A stretch of 64,000 bases of DNA from CAVQND01 sp049518415 (GTDB lineage Bacteria; Verrucomicrobiota; Verrucomicrobiia; Limisphaerales; UBA8199). This document shows positions 33,625 through 41,956 of this stretch, one piece after another. Both the position numbers and the translations under genes were made by a program. Below the pieces are notes generated by a model. The model saw nothing but the letters and a program-made list of their open reading frames with translations, ran no database searches and was not told the origin of the DNA. The DNA is taken from positions 62,001 to 126,000 of the forward strand of contig JBEKRX010000002.1 of NCBI GenBank assembly GCA_049518415.1. Direction: 5' to 3'. Position 1 is the first letter of the stretch; every line of letters begins with the position of its first letter.

Positions 33625-34758
33625 TTAACGGCCCGTTGCCTCCCCGCGCCCCGGCTGGGGCCTGGAGCTCAAAATGGCCGCCTTCACCGCCGCGACGACG
33701 CGGTCCTGGTCCGCCTGGCCCAGGAAAGCGTGCATGGGGAGGCTGAGGACTTCGCGGGAAGCTTGCTCCGCCGCGGGGAAGTCGCCTGGCTTGTAGCCGC
33801 AGGCGGAAAACACCGGTTGCTCGTGGAGACATTTCGGGTAATAGACGGCCGCCGGAATGCCCTGCGCTTGGAGTTGCTCGGCCAGGCCGTCGCGATTGGG
33901 AGTCCGGATGGTGTATTGGGCATAGACATGGGTGTTGCCGGGCATGACCTCCGGGACGGTGCAGACGCCGCGCAGCAATTCAGTGTAGCGCGCGCCAAGG
34001 CGCGACCGCTCCTGCACTTCCCAATCGAAGTGGGGCAGCTTGGCCAGCAACACCGCCGCCTGGAGGGTGTCGCACCGGCCATTGGTGCCCAGGAGAAAAT
34101 GGTGGTGGCCCTGGAGGGCGCCGTGGGTGCGGATGGCGCGCATTTTCCCGGCCAGGGCGTCGTCGTCCGTGAACAGCGCCCCGCCCTCGCCATAGCAGCC
34201 CAGGGGCTTGGCCGGGTAGAAGCTGGTGCTGCCGATGAGGGTCACGCCGCAACTGCGCCGCCCGCGCTGCGTGGCCCCAAAACTCTGCGCGCCGTCTTCG
34301 ATGACGGGAAGGCCGCGCCGGGCGGCGAGGCGGTTGATGCGGTCGTAATCGGGCATTTGCCCAAAGAGGCTCACCGGCATAATGGCCCGGGTGCGCGGGG
34401 TGACGGCCTGCTCGAGCAACTCGCTATTGAGATTGTAACTGCCCGCTTCGATGTCCACGAACACGGGTTTGGCGCCGACCAGGCCGATGACCTCGGCCGA
34501 GCTGATCCAAGTGAAGGGGACCGTGATGACCTCGTGGCCCGGGCCGACGCCCAGGGCGCGCAGGGCTATCTCCAGGCCGGCCGTGCCGCTGGCCACCGTG
34601 AGGCAGTGTTTCACCCCGACATAACGGGCCAGGACCGACTCGAGTTCGGCGATTTCCGGCCCGAGGATGAACTGGCCGTGGTTGAGGACGGCCCGCATCC
34701 GAGCATCGATCTCCGCCTGGTACCTCCGGTACTGTGTTTGGAGGTCAATGAATTGCAT
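33625..34758 (-). CDS. DegT/DnrJ/EryC1 PLP-dependent sugar aminotransferase, copy 2
   Basis: 377 residues. MQFIDLQTQYRRYQAEIDAR is the WbpE-type start, HCLTVASGTAGLEIAL the cofactor phosphate site, VIEDGAQSFGA the Asp that contacts the pyridine nitrogen, and TSFYPAKPLGCYGEGGA contains the PLP Lys. WbpE-like enzymes aminate UDP-3-keto-sugars. Clearly different from the copy at 30226. ATG at 34758 gives the family start. Separated from gmd by a 440-bp spacer, so probably a separate transcript. Confidence 0.92.
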   Translation of the reverse strand: MQFIDLQTQYRRYQAEIDARMRAVLNHGQFILGPEIAELESVLARYVGVKHCLTVASGTAGLEIALRALGVGPGHEVITVPFTWISSAEVIGLVGAKPVFVDIEAGSYNLNSELLEQAVTPRTRAIMPVSLFGQMPDYDRINRLAARRGLPVIEDGAQSFGATQRGRRSCGVTLIGSTSFYPAKPLGCYGEGGALFTDDDALAGKMRAIRTHGALQGHHHFLLGTNGRCDTLQAAVLLAKLPHFDWEVQERSRLGARYTELLRGVCTVPEVMPGNTHVYAQYTIRTPNRDGLAEQLQAQGIPAAVYYPKCLHEQPVFSACGYKPGDFPAAEQASREVLSLPMHAFLGQADQDRVVAAVKAAILSSRPQPGRGEATGR

Positions 34759-35262
34759 GAGGCGGCGGTTGAGGGTGGAGGGAAGGAAAAACCAAAAGGC
34801 GACCACGCTGCGGCGCCAGCGCTTCAATCATCGAATCCGCACCCAGGGGTGCCGCGCTCCGTTTTCCGGAGTTCGCAGGCGTCCTGGGTTTGAGCCATAG
34901 AGGCGCAGGGTGGAGGGTGGGCGTGGCGACGCGGCCTTTTGGCCGCTCCCGGTCGGTCGGTCTTTTTCTTGTCCGCGCTGTTCGCCAACGGCCCGCCCAG
35001 GACCAGGAGCCCGGTGCGGGGCGCCAAAGCAGGCTTCGCCCCCGTCAGTTCGCGCCGCGATTTGCAGCGCGCTAACCAACCCTTCGATGTTGCCAACTGG
35101 CGGGCAGCCATTACGACTAGCCCCGCATCGGCAGCGCCTAATGCTTATTCCAGGCATCGCCTGCCTGTTATCAACCGGGCGAGAGGCTGAGCGCCAGGGA
35201 GCGGGAAGCAGAGGCAAGGTTGACAGTTCCTGACCCGGCTCTTGGCACGCTTTTTTTCGCCT
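34759..35262. other. 500-bp spacer, nothing recognised
   Basis: Open frames here are Arg/Pro/Ala-rich on both strands and show no motif. Possibly the leader of the aminotransferase transcript and the 3' region of the first GbsR-like gene. Confidence 0.4.
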
Positions 35263-35796
35263 TCAACGCCCCAAAATCTTCACTACCAGCGGCAGGAAAC
35301 GGCGCACGTTCTTCTCCCAACTCTGCAGCAGCTTGACCCGGCCACTCACATGCGCGCGCTCGTCCGCCGGCAACTGCTTCACCAGGCCGGCCATGCGCGC
35401 CAGCCGCTCCTGGCCGCTGTCCAGGTGCGGCAAGACCTGCTCCCGCACAAACCGAATCACCAGGTTGCGCAATTCCGCGACCGCTTCGTAGTGCAGGCGC
35501 CGGTCCCCGGCCACATAGACCACTTCGATCGCACCCACGCTCCGCAGGAATCTCAAGCCCTGGCAGGCCGAGCCCCGGCTCAGGTTGAGCCCGGCGATGC
35601 AATCGTCCATCGTCAGCGGCCGGGCGGCAATGAAGAGCAGCCCGTAAATCTCGGCCACCGAGCCGCGCAGCCCCAACAGCCGCGCCAGTTGCACAAAGGA
35701 GTCGATGACTTCCGTTTCCAGCGGATTCAGGCGCGCCGGGGGGATTGGTTCCAGCCGGTCTCTGGCGGTCTCTTTCTGGGCAATAGCCAACAGCAT
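35263..35796 (-). CDS. GbsR/MarR-like transcriptional regulator, paralog 1
   Basis: 177 residues. LNPLETEVIDSFVQLARLLG is the GbsR-type start and IYGLLFIAARPLTMDDCIAG the helix before the HTH. LNLSRGSACQGLRFLRSVGA is the recognition helix, followed by a wing (VVYVAGDRRLHYEAV) and a helical C-terminus. Such regulators often sit at the edge of exopolysaccharide loci. About 60% identical by eye to the next gene and in the same orientation, a tandem duplication. No effector-binding Trp/aromatic set can be judged by eye. Confidence 0.75.
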   Translation of the reverse strand: MLLAIAQKETARDRLEPIPPARLNPLETEVIDSFVQLARLLGLRGSVAEIYGLLFIAARPLTMDDCIAGLNLSRGSACQGLRFLRSVGAIEVVYVAGDRRLHYEAVAELRNLVIRFVREQVLPHLDSGQERLARMAGLVKQLPADERAHVSGRVKLLQSWEKNVRRFLPLVVKILGR

Positions 35797-35803
35797 GTCA
35801 GTT

Positions 35804-35831
35804 GGTATAGCAAGCAGTCTAAGATATTCAA
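35804..35831 (-). promoter_or_regulatory. Sigma-70-like promoter of regulator paralog 1, probably leaderless
   Basis: Minus strand: TTGAAT (35831-35826), 16-bp spacer, TATACC (35809-35804), then only 7 nt to the ATG. Transcription would start at or next to the start codon. Same layout as the promoter at 36409-36436. Confidence 0.5.
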
Positions 35832-35866
35832 GAAAAAAAGAACGAAAAAGCGCACCCCGTCCCGCC

Positions 35867-36397
35867 TCACTTCGCCAGCATCCGCGCCAAGCGCGGGAGG
35901 AAGCGCCGCACGTTGTTCTCCCAGCTCTGCAAGGTCTTAACCCGCCCGGTCAAGCGCGCGCGTTCGTCGGGCGGCAATTGCTTCACCAGGCCGGCGATGC
36001 GTTCCAGCCGCGCCCGGCTGGTGTCCAGGTGCGCGATGAGCTTCTCGTGCAAAAAACGGATGACCAGATTGCGCAATTCCGCCACGGCTTGGTAGTGCGT
36101 GCGCCGGTCCCCGGTCGCATAGACAATTTTCACTGCCCCCACGCTGCGCAGGAAGTTCAAATCCTGGTAGGCCGCGCCGCGGCTCAGTCCGAGTCGTTCG
36201 ACAAAATCCTCCACGGCCAGCGACCGCGAGGAAACAAAGAGCAGGCCGTAAGTTTCGGCCAGCGATGTCGGGCGCCCCCATGACCGCGCCAGTTGAACAA
36301 AGAGGCCAATGACTTCCATTTCCAGCGGGCTGAGTCGCGCCGCCGGTTTGTGCGCGGAACTGTTTTTAGCCGTCTCTTTCTGCGCAGCAGCCAACAT
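35867..36397 (-). CDS. GbsR/MarR-like transcriptional regulator, paralog 2
   Basis: 176 residues. LSPLEMEVIGLFVQLARSWG, LGLSRGAAYQDLNFLRSVGA (recognition helix) and VYATGDRRTHYQAVAELRNL (wing) match paralog 1 position by position. The C-terminal ~30 residues (LQSWENNVRRFLPRLARML) are also conserved between the two. 70 bp separate the genes and each has its own promoter. Together they mark the upstream end of the polysaccharide locus; control of that locus is a reasonable but untested inference. Confidence 0.75.
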   Translation of the reverse strand: MLAAAQKETAKNSSAHKPAARLSPLEMEVIGLFVQLARSWGRPTSLAETYGLLFVSSRSLAVEDFVERLGLSRGAAYQDLNFLRSVGAVKIVYATGDRRTHYQAVAELRNLVIRFLHEKLIAHLDTSRARLERIAGLVKQLPPDERARLTGRVKTLQSWENNVRRFLPRLARMLAK

Positions 36398-36408
36398 CGT
36401 GGAGGAGG

Positions 36409-36436
36409 CTTATAGCACTTTGTGAGCTTGGTTCAA
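36409..36436 (-). promoter_or_regulatory. Sigma-70-like promoter of regulator paralog 2
   Basis: Minus strand: TTGAAC (36436-36431), 16-bp spacer, TATAAG (36414-36409), 11 nt to the ATG. The expected start point is within a few bases of the start codon. Confidence 0.55.
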
Positions 36437-36625
36437 GAAGAATTGAAGAGAATCCTGTCAGCAAACCCTGCCTGCTTGAAGACCTGCGGCTCGCCGTCCA
36501 GCGGGTCAGGTCGCAGTTCAGCCTTCGCGCGGCCGGTCGGAAGACTCTGGCGTGGCGCGGTGACGCCCTTGGGCGCGGGGCCTCTGGCGCAGGTTGTCCG
36601 GTTTCAGGCGCGCCGGGCTGAGGGG

Positions 36626-37102
36626 CTATCCCTCCATGGAGTTGGTCTCATAGGCGCGGGCCTGGGCGTCGTTGAAGCTGTGCAGGAAGAGGGTGTTTTC
36701 GGCCACGGCCTTCTCGATCAGTTGCGGCAACAGGAACAGTTCCGAGGTGTTGATCACGGCGTGGACGCTTTGCTGGAAGGCTTGCATGGGTGTAAACGTC
36801 TGGAAGGAGTCGCCGAGCAGAATGACCGTGGCATGGCGGCGCTGGCCCATCGGCATATTGTGCAGGGCCTGCAAGGTCAGATTCTCGCTCATGTCGTTGG
36901 CGGCGAACCGCTCCTCCAGAATGACCACCTGGTAGCGCACCTGGCTGAAGCGGACGAGAAAGTCGCTGTGGGTGGCGGCCGTATGGACCTTGTAACCCAG
37001 TTCGTTGAGGGCGTTCCTGGCCACGTCCAGCCAGGGCGGCGTCGAGAAAGCCACCAGGGCCGGCTTGTCGGTCGCGCTGATAAATTCGAATTTCTCCGCC
37101 AT
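36626..37102 (-). CDS. Degenerate receiver-domain protein next to pilus ATPase
   Basis: 158 residues with the length and alternating strand/helix pattern of a CheY-like receiver: ALVAFSTPPWLDVARNALNE (where VDD would be), YQVVILEERF (phospho-Asp strand, with Glu instead of Asp), ATVILLGDS (Thr/Ser strand) and HAVINTSE (no conserved Lys). All phosphorylation residues are replaced, so it is probably a phosphorylation-independent or signal-blind receiver. 26 bp downstream of the PilU-like gene on the same strand, so probably linked to pilus function. Confidence 0.6.
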   Translation of the reverse strand: MAEKFEFISATDKPALVAFSTPPWLDVARNALNELGYKVHTAATHSDFLVRFSQVRYQVVILEERFAANDMSENLTLQALHNMPMGQRRHATVILLGDSFQTFTPMQAFQQSVHAVINTSELFLLPQLIEKAVAENTLFLHSFNDAQARAYETNSMEG

Positions 37103-37127
37103 GGCACTTCAGGGTCGCGTTAGAGGA

Positions 37128-38333
37128 TCATTTGAGCTTGACCTTGACCGGGGTGGGGGGACCGCTCAGCCGGGCAGAGTCGCGGCCGGCTTGCATGCGC
37201 AGCGTTTCCATGGTGGTGGTGGATTCGCCGTGGGCTTTTTTGATGTTGTCAATGCCGCGCGCGACCGGGCCGCGTTTGGTGCAGTAGAGCAGGGCGGTGT
37301 CCTCGGTGATTGTTCCCTGCTCATAAGCTTCCAGGCTCGAGAAATCAAAGGTGCGCCAGCCGAAGGGCTGGCTGGCTTCGATGATTTCGTAGAAGCTTTT
37401 GCCTTCAGATTCACCGAGGCGGATAGTTTCCTGGATGCGCAGGTTGGAGCCCATGATTTCGAGCAGGGCAAAGCGCCCGCCGCCGGTCTTGGGCACGAGG
37501 CGCTGGCCGATGATCCAGCGCAAGGCATCGGCCAGGCGGGGGCGAAGTTGTTCCTGCTCTTCGGTCTCGAACATGCCCAGGATGCGATTGATGGTCTGGC
37601 CGGCATCGATCGTATGGAGGGTGCTGAGCACCAGGTGGCCGGTCTCGGCCGCGCTCAAGGCGATCTTCACTGTTTCGCGGTCGCGCATTTCGCCCACCAG
37701 GATGACCTTGGGGGCCTGGCGCAAGGCGGCCCGCAGCCCGCGGGCAAAGGTGTCAAAATCGGTTCCCAGTTCCCGCTGATTGAAAGTGGCTCGGTCCTGG
37801 GTGTGGATGAATTCAATGGGGTCTTCCAGAGTGACAATATGGACTGGCTTGGTGCGATTGATCTCCTCCAGGATGGCGGCGAGGGTGGTGGACTTGCCCG
37901 AACCGGTGGCGCCGGTGACCAGGACGAGGCCGGTCTTTTCTCGGGGAATGCCCTTGATGATCTCGGGAAACTTCAGCTTATCAAGGGTGGGGACGGTGGT
38001 ATTGAGCTGGCGCAGGACGACGGAGTAACTGGCGCGTTGGGAGAAGATGTTGATGCGGAAGCGGGCCTTGCCGGCGAGGGTGTAGGCAGTGTCGCACGAG
38101 CCGCGCCGCAGCAGGTCGCTGATATGCCAGGGGTTGTCCCCGATGAGGTTGAGGGCGATCGTCTCGGTCTGGAACGGGGTGAGCTTTTCGATCGGCGGGT
38201 CGCAGGCGACCGGTTTGAGTTCGCCGAACGATTCGACCTGCAACGGGCGCTCGACCGTGAAGAGCAAGTCCGAAACCTCGGGCTGGGCTTCGAGCATGGT
38301 GGTCAGGAGGTAGTCGAGTTCGGGACGGCGCAT
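37128..38333 (-). CDS. PilT/PilU-type retraction ATPase
   Basis: 401 residues. LVLVTGATGSGKSTTLAAIL is Walker A, TLEDPIEFIH the Asp box, QAPKVILVGEMRDRETVKIA Walker B, and HLVLSTLHTIDAGQTINRIL the His box, the standard set of PilT-family hexameric ATPases that retract type IV pili. The N-terminal PilT domain is present, and the C-terminal ~60 residues after the core are longer than in PilT, as in PilU. Start at 38333. A second PilT-like gene follows upstream at 38719. Confidence 0.88.
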   Translation of the reverse strand: MRRPELDYLLTTMLEAQPEVSDLLFTVERPLQVESFGELKPVACDPPIEKLTPFQTETIALNLIGDNPWHISDLLRRGSCDTAYTLAGKARFRINIFSQRASYSVVLRQLNTTVPTLDKLKFPEIIKGIPREKTGLVLVTGATGSGKSTTLAAILEEINRTKPVHIVTLEDPIEFIHTQDRATFNQRELGTDFDTFARGLRAALRQAPKVILVGEMRDRETVKIALSAAETGHLVLSTLHTIDAGQTINRILGMFETEEQEQLRPRLADALRWIIGQRLVPKTGGGRFALLEIMGSNLRIQETIRLGESEGKSFYEIIEASQPFGWRTFDFSSLEAYEQGTITEDTALLYCTKRGPVARGIDNIKKAHGESTTTMETLRMQAGRDSARLSGPPTPVKVKLK

Positions 38334-38490
38334 GGCTTAAGCTGGGTGAGGCAGGTTCGGTGGCGGAGCGGGGGCGTGCGACGCGGCTGCCGCGCGCGGA
38401 AACCAGGCGCCGGGGTGAGACCTCCCCGAGGGTTGCAATCGCGCTGGGCAGCGCTGAAGCTCACCAGGCGGGCCTGGAGGGCAGACTGGC

Positions 38491-38509
38491 TCCCGATTCC
38501 GAATCGGGA
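38491..38509. repeat. REP-like hairpin with CCG triloop
   Basis: TCCCGATTCCGAATCGGGA: 8-bp stem with loop CCG. Identical copy at 61670-61688; same-loop hairpins at 49845-49863 and 49900-49936. In the spacer between the two pilus ATPases. Confidence 0.7.
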
Positions 38510-38657
38510 CAGCGCCGGTTTTCAAGTGGGCGGGCTTCCGAACGGGGTTGGCCGTGGAAGGAGCCGGGCGGCGGCGGTTTGGAAAGCCCGCCAGACGGCA
38601 GGTGGGCGGACCTCCGCGACGGAGCCGAGGTTTAGGGGCAGGGCGAAGAAGTGAACG

Positions 38658-38692
38658 GTTGCGGACCGGCGCCAGAAGCTGACTTGCGCCCC
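38658..38692. repeat. Dispersed ~35-bp repeat, copy 2
   Basis: GTTGCGGACCGGCGCCAGAA followed by GCTGACTTGCGCCCC, matching 699-733. It lies 26 bp before the stop of the PilT-like gene at 38719. Confidence 0.55.
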
Positions 38693-38718
38693 GCCGCACG
38701 CCGCACTTGTTTGGACGA

Positions 38719-39813
38719 TCAGACGTCATCATCCTCCGGGGGATGGGCCAGGAAAGCGCGGAACTTCTTTTTGTCCAGGGCTTTGTCGTAGGCCTCTTCG
38801 GGCGCAATGCGTTTCATGCGCAGGTGATCCATGATGGCGTCATCCAGCGGCTGGTTGCCGAGCCTTTTACCCACCTGAATCATGCCCGGGATTTGGTGGG
38901 TCTTGCACTCGCGGACGAGGTTGGCGATGGCGGTGGTAAAGACAAGGATCTCGAAGGCGGCCACACGGCCCTTCTTGTCAATCCGCCGGAAGAGGGTTTG
39001 GGCCACCACCCCTTTGAGGGCCTCGGAGAGGGTGGCGCGCACCTTGTTCTGTTGTTCGGCCGGGAAGACGTCGATGATGCGGTCCACGGTCCTGGCGGCG
39101 CTGGGGGTGTGGAGGGTGCCCAAGACCAGGTGGCCCGTGCTGGCGGCGACCAGGGCCAGTTCGATGGTCTCCAGGTCGCGCAGTTCGCCCACCAGGATGA
39201 TGTCCGGGTCTTCGCGCAGCCCCCCGCGCAACGCCGCCGCGAACGACTTGGTGTGGACCCCGACCTCACGGTGGGCCACCAGGCAGTGCTTGCTCTCGTG
39301 CACAAACTCAATCGGGTCTTCGATGGTAATGATATGGTCCCGCCGGTTCTTGTTCGCATAGTCCACCATGGCGGCCAGGGTCGTGGATTTGCCGCACCCG
39401 GTCGGGCCGGTGACCACGACCAGCCCGCGGTTGAGCATCGCGAATTTCTTCAACACCGCCGGCAGCGGGGCGTCAAACTTCTCAAAGTCCTCGAAGGACA
39501 GCACCTTGCTGGGGATCTGCCGGAAGACGGCCGCCACGCCGAATTTCTCGTTGAAGAAGTTCACCCGGAAGCGCGACACGTTGGGAATCTCGTAGCCGAA
39601 ATCGACGTCCCCGGTCTCCTCGAAGACCTTGGTTTTGAACTCGGGGGCGATCTCATAAAGCATCTTCTTGAGTTCATCGTTTTCCAGCGGGGGATGGTCC
39701 ACGCGGTGGAGTTCGCCATTGATGCGGAGCATGGGGTGGTTGCCCGAGCAAAGGTGCAGGTCCGAGGCCTTTTGCTCGAACATCAGGTTGAAGAATGCAT
39801 CGATCTTCGCCAT
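38719..39813 (-). CDS. pilT: PilT-type twitching motility ATPase
   Basis: 364 residues from MAKIDAFFNLMFEQKASDLH, the PilT start. ASDLHLCSGNHPMLRINGEL is the N-terminal domain and VVVTGPTGCGKSTTLAAMVD the Walker A loop (Cys in the fourth position of GxxGxGKS). IEDPIEFVH is the Asp box, DPDIILVGELRDLETIELAL Walker B and HLVLGTLHTPSAARTVDRII the His box. It powers pilus retraction. ATG at 39813 is chosen over 39858 by the family start. Divergent from the methyltransferase gene 55 bp away. Confidence 0.9.
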   Translation of the reverse strand: MAKIDAFFNLMFEQKASDLHLCSGNHPMLRINGELHRVDHPPLENDELKKMLYEIAPEFKTKVFEETGDVDFGYEIPNVSRFRVNFFNEKFGVAAVFRQIPSKVLSFEDFEKFDAPLPAVLKKFAMLNRGLVVVTGPTGCGKSTTLAAMVDYANKNRRDHIITIEDPIEFVHESKHCLVAHREVGVHTKSFAAALRGGLREDPDIILVGELRDLETIELALVAASTGHLVLGTLHTPSAARTVDRIIDVFPAEQQNKVRATLSEALKGVVAQTLFRRIDKKGRVAAFEILVFTTAIANLVRECKTHQIPGMIQVGKRLGNQPLDDAIMDHLRMKRIAPEEAYDKALDKKKFRAFLAHPPEDDDV

Positions 39814-39868
39814 AAATTCCCGTACAGTCGGGTCCAACCGCTGCCGGAAGCACAGCATTCCTCAGGCC

Positions 39869-41095
39869 GTGAACGAAGTTGCCGAAAAGATCGCGGGGGA
39901 AATCGGGGCCAACGGGGTCATCTCGTTCGCCCGCTTCATGGAACTGGCCCTCTATTGTCCTGTTTATGGATATTATGAAAAGGAACCAGACACCTTGGGC
40001 CGGGCTGGGGATTACTACACCAGCGTGAGTGTGGGCAGCTTGTTTGGCCAGTTGCTCGCCCTCCAGTTTGCGGAATGGCTGGCGGCGGGTCCAAAGTGCG
40101 GGGGCGCGCAGATTGTGGAGGCGGGGGCGCATGAGGGGCGATTGGCCGGGGATATTCTGGGTTGGCTACGGCAATGGCGGCCCGGGCTCTTTGCCCGGCT
40201 CCAATACTGCATCGTCGAGCCCTCGGAACGGCGACGGAACTGGCAGGAGCGGCGCCTGGGTGAGTTCGGCCGCGCGGTCCGCTGGGTAAGGCAGTTGTCC
40301 GAATTGGCGAGCGCCGACCCGTCGCCCGTCGCGGGCGGGGGTGGCGGCGTTCGGGGAATCGTTTTCGCGAACGAGTTGCTGGATGCCATGCCGGTGCATC
40401 GTATCGGCTGGGATGCCAAAGAGCGGACGTGGTTCGAGTGGGGGGTGACCTTGCAGGAGGGGCGGTTGGCATGGGCCGCAGTCCGCAGTCCACAATCCAC
40501 AGTCCAGGCGCGGGGTGAGCAAGGAAGCGGGTTGGAATGGGGTTACAGGGTCAGAGGGTTAGATGGTTACATGGGGGGCGCGGGGGGCGTTGAACGCGCA
40601 AGCAACTCCTGGGAGGAGCTGCTGGCGGTGTTGCCGGATGGATTTACCCTCGAAGTCGGACTGGCGGCCGAGGGGTGGTGGCGGCAAGCCGCCAACGTGC
40701 TCGCGCAGGGGAGGCTGCTGACGATTGACTATGGCTTGACGGCGGAGCAGTTCTTGGCGCCGGAACGCCGGGAGGGCACGTTGCGAGCCTACTCCCGGCA
40801 TCGGCAGAGCCGCGCTGTGCTGGCCCACCCCGGCAACCAGGACATCACCGCCCATGTGAATTTCTCTGCCCTCCGAGCGGCCGGAGAATCGGCGGGCCTG
40901 GAAACCGAAGCCTTCCTGAGCCAGGAAGATTTTCTGACGCGGATTGCGGCTCGGATTTGGCAAGGGGAGGTTGGCTTTGGGGAATGGACGCCGGCGCGGA
41001 CGCGCCAGTTTCGTACGCTCACGCACCCGCAGCATTTAGGGCGGCCGTTTCGGGTCCTGGTTCAGCGGCGCGGCAAGCTCGTAATGGAGGATTGA
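39869..41095 (+). CDS. MidA/NDUFAF7-family SAM-dependent methyltransferase
   Basis: 408 residues from a GTG at 39869. FARFMELALYCPVYGYYEKE, then GDYYTSVSVGSLFGQLLA, is the MidA start; IVEAGAHEGRLAGDILGWL is motif I, IVFANELLDAMPVHRI the family ANELLDA motif, and LTIDYGLTAEQFLAPERREG, then AHVNFSALRAAGE, the C-terminal signature. Mitochondrial members methylate an Arg of complex I; the bacterial substrate is unknown. About 40 residues in the middle (VRSPQSTVQARGEQGSG...) are low-complexity, encoded by short direct repeats, and not expected in the family. The 3' end overlaps rsmE by 60 bp, convergent. Confidence 0.85.
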   Translation: MNEVAEKIAGEIGANGVISFARFMELALYCPVYGYYEKEPDTLGRAGDYYTSVSVGSLFGQLLALQFAEWLAAGPKCGGAQIVEAGAHEGRLAGDILGWLRQWRPGLFARLQYCIVEPSERRRNWQERRLGEFGRAVRWVRQLSELASADPSPVAGGGGGVRGIVFANELLDAMPVHRIGWDAKERTWFEWGVTLQEGRLAWAAVRSPQSTVQARGEQGSGLEWGYRVRGLDGYMGGAGGVERASNSWEELLAVLPDGFTLEVGLAAEGWWRQAANVLAQGRLLTIDYGLTAEQFLAPERREGTLRAYSRHRQSRAVLAHPGNQDITAHVNFSALRAAGESAGLETEAFLSQEDFLTRIAARIWQGEVGFGEWTPARTRQFRTLTHPQHLGRPFRVLVQRRGKLVMED

Positions 41096-41812
41096 GAGGC
41101 AATAGGTCGCCGCCGTCGCAGTGCGCAGCACCAGGGGGCCGAGGGTGAGCGGCAAGCCGCCGGCGGCCTTGATGGCGTCTGTTTCCGCGGGGGTGAAATC
41201 GCCTTCCGGACCCACCCAAACACAAGCGGTTTGGGGCGGGCGACCGTGCCTGGCGCCGAAGGCGCCCAAGTACTCGCGGAGCGGCCGGCTCTCAGGCCCG
41301 AGGCAGGCAAGCAGGGGCAGGTCGAATTGCTCCCGGCGGGCCAGGAATGCCTGCGGGGTCAAGGCCGCCTCGACCTTCGGCAGCCAGGCCGACCCGCATT
41401 GCTTGATGGCCTCGATGGCGACCCATCGCCATTTGCCGGCTTTGCGGACGGCCTCTCGCTCGCCGAGGCGCGTGACCACGCGTTCCGAGAGCAGGGGCAC
41501 GATACGAAAAGCGCCCAGTTCGGTTGCCTTTTGGATGATGGATTCAATGATTTTTCCCTTGGGCAGGGCCTGGAGCAACGTGATCTGACAGGGCGGGGCT
41601 GCCACGGCCCGCCTTTCGACGACCGCCAATTTGACTTTGTCTGGCTCCGATTCCTGGACCTCGCACCGAAGCTCCAGGCCGGCGCCGTTCAGCACCTTGA
41701 CCCGCTCGCCGCGGCGCACGCGGAGGACCTCCAGGGCATGGTGCGCCTCCCGGCCAGTCAGGAAAAGAGCCTCCTGCTGGCACTGTTCCGGTGGCAGGTA
41801 AAAGCGGTGCAT
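41036..41812 (-). CDS. rsmE: 16S rRNA m3U1498 methyltransferase
   Basis: 258 residues, SPOUT (trefoil-knot) enzyme. MHRFYLPPEQCQQEALFLTG, then HHALEVLRVRRGERVKVLNG, is the PUA-like N-terminus; LLQALPKGKIIESIIQKATE, then LGAFRIVPLLSERVV, starts the catalytic domain. VWVGPEGDFTPAETDAIKAA and LGPLVLRTATAATYCLSIL form the knot with the SAM site. Start at ATG 41812. It converges with the MidA gene. Confidence 0.93.
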   Translation of the reverse strand: MHRFYLPPEQCQQEALFLTGREAHHALEVLRVRRGERVKVLNGAGLELRCEVQESEPDKVKLAVVERRAVAAPPCQITLLQALPKGKIIESIIQKATELGAFRIVPLLSERVVTRLGEREAVRKAGKWRWVAIEAIKQCGSAWLPKVEAALTPQAFLARREQFDLPLLACLGPESRPLREYLGAFGARHGRPPQTACVWVGPEGDFTPAETDAIKAAGGLPLTLGPLVLRTATAATYCLSILHYELAAPLNQDPKRPP

Positions 41813-41956
41813 CGAAAGAGACGGGGTGACGGGGTCAGGGCCGGAGCGGAGAGCTGCGGCTCTGCGGGAAACGACCGGCGGCCACACGCTCTGATTGCGC
41901 GGATGAAGTTTTGTTCTGCGCGGCTGCCTCACTCCATCGCTTGATGTCTTTGCCGC

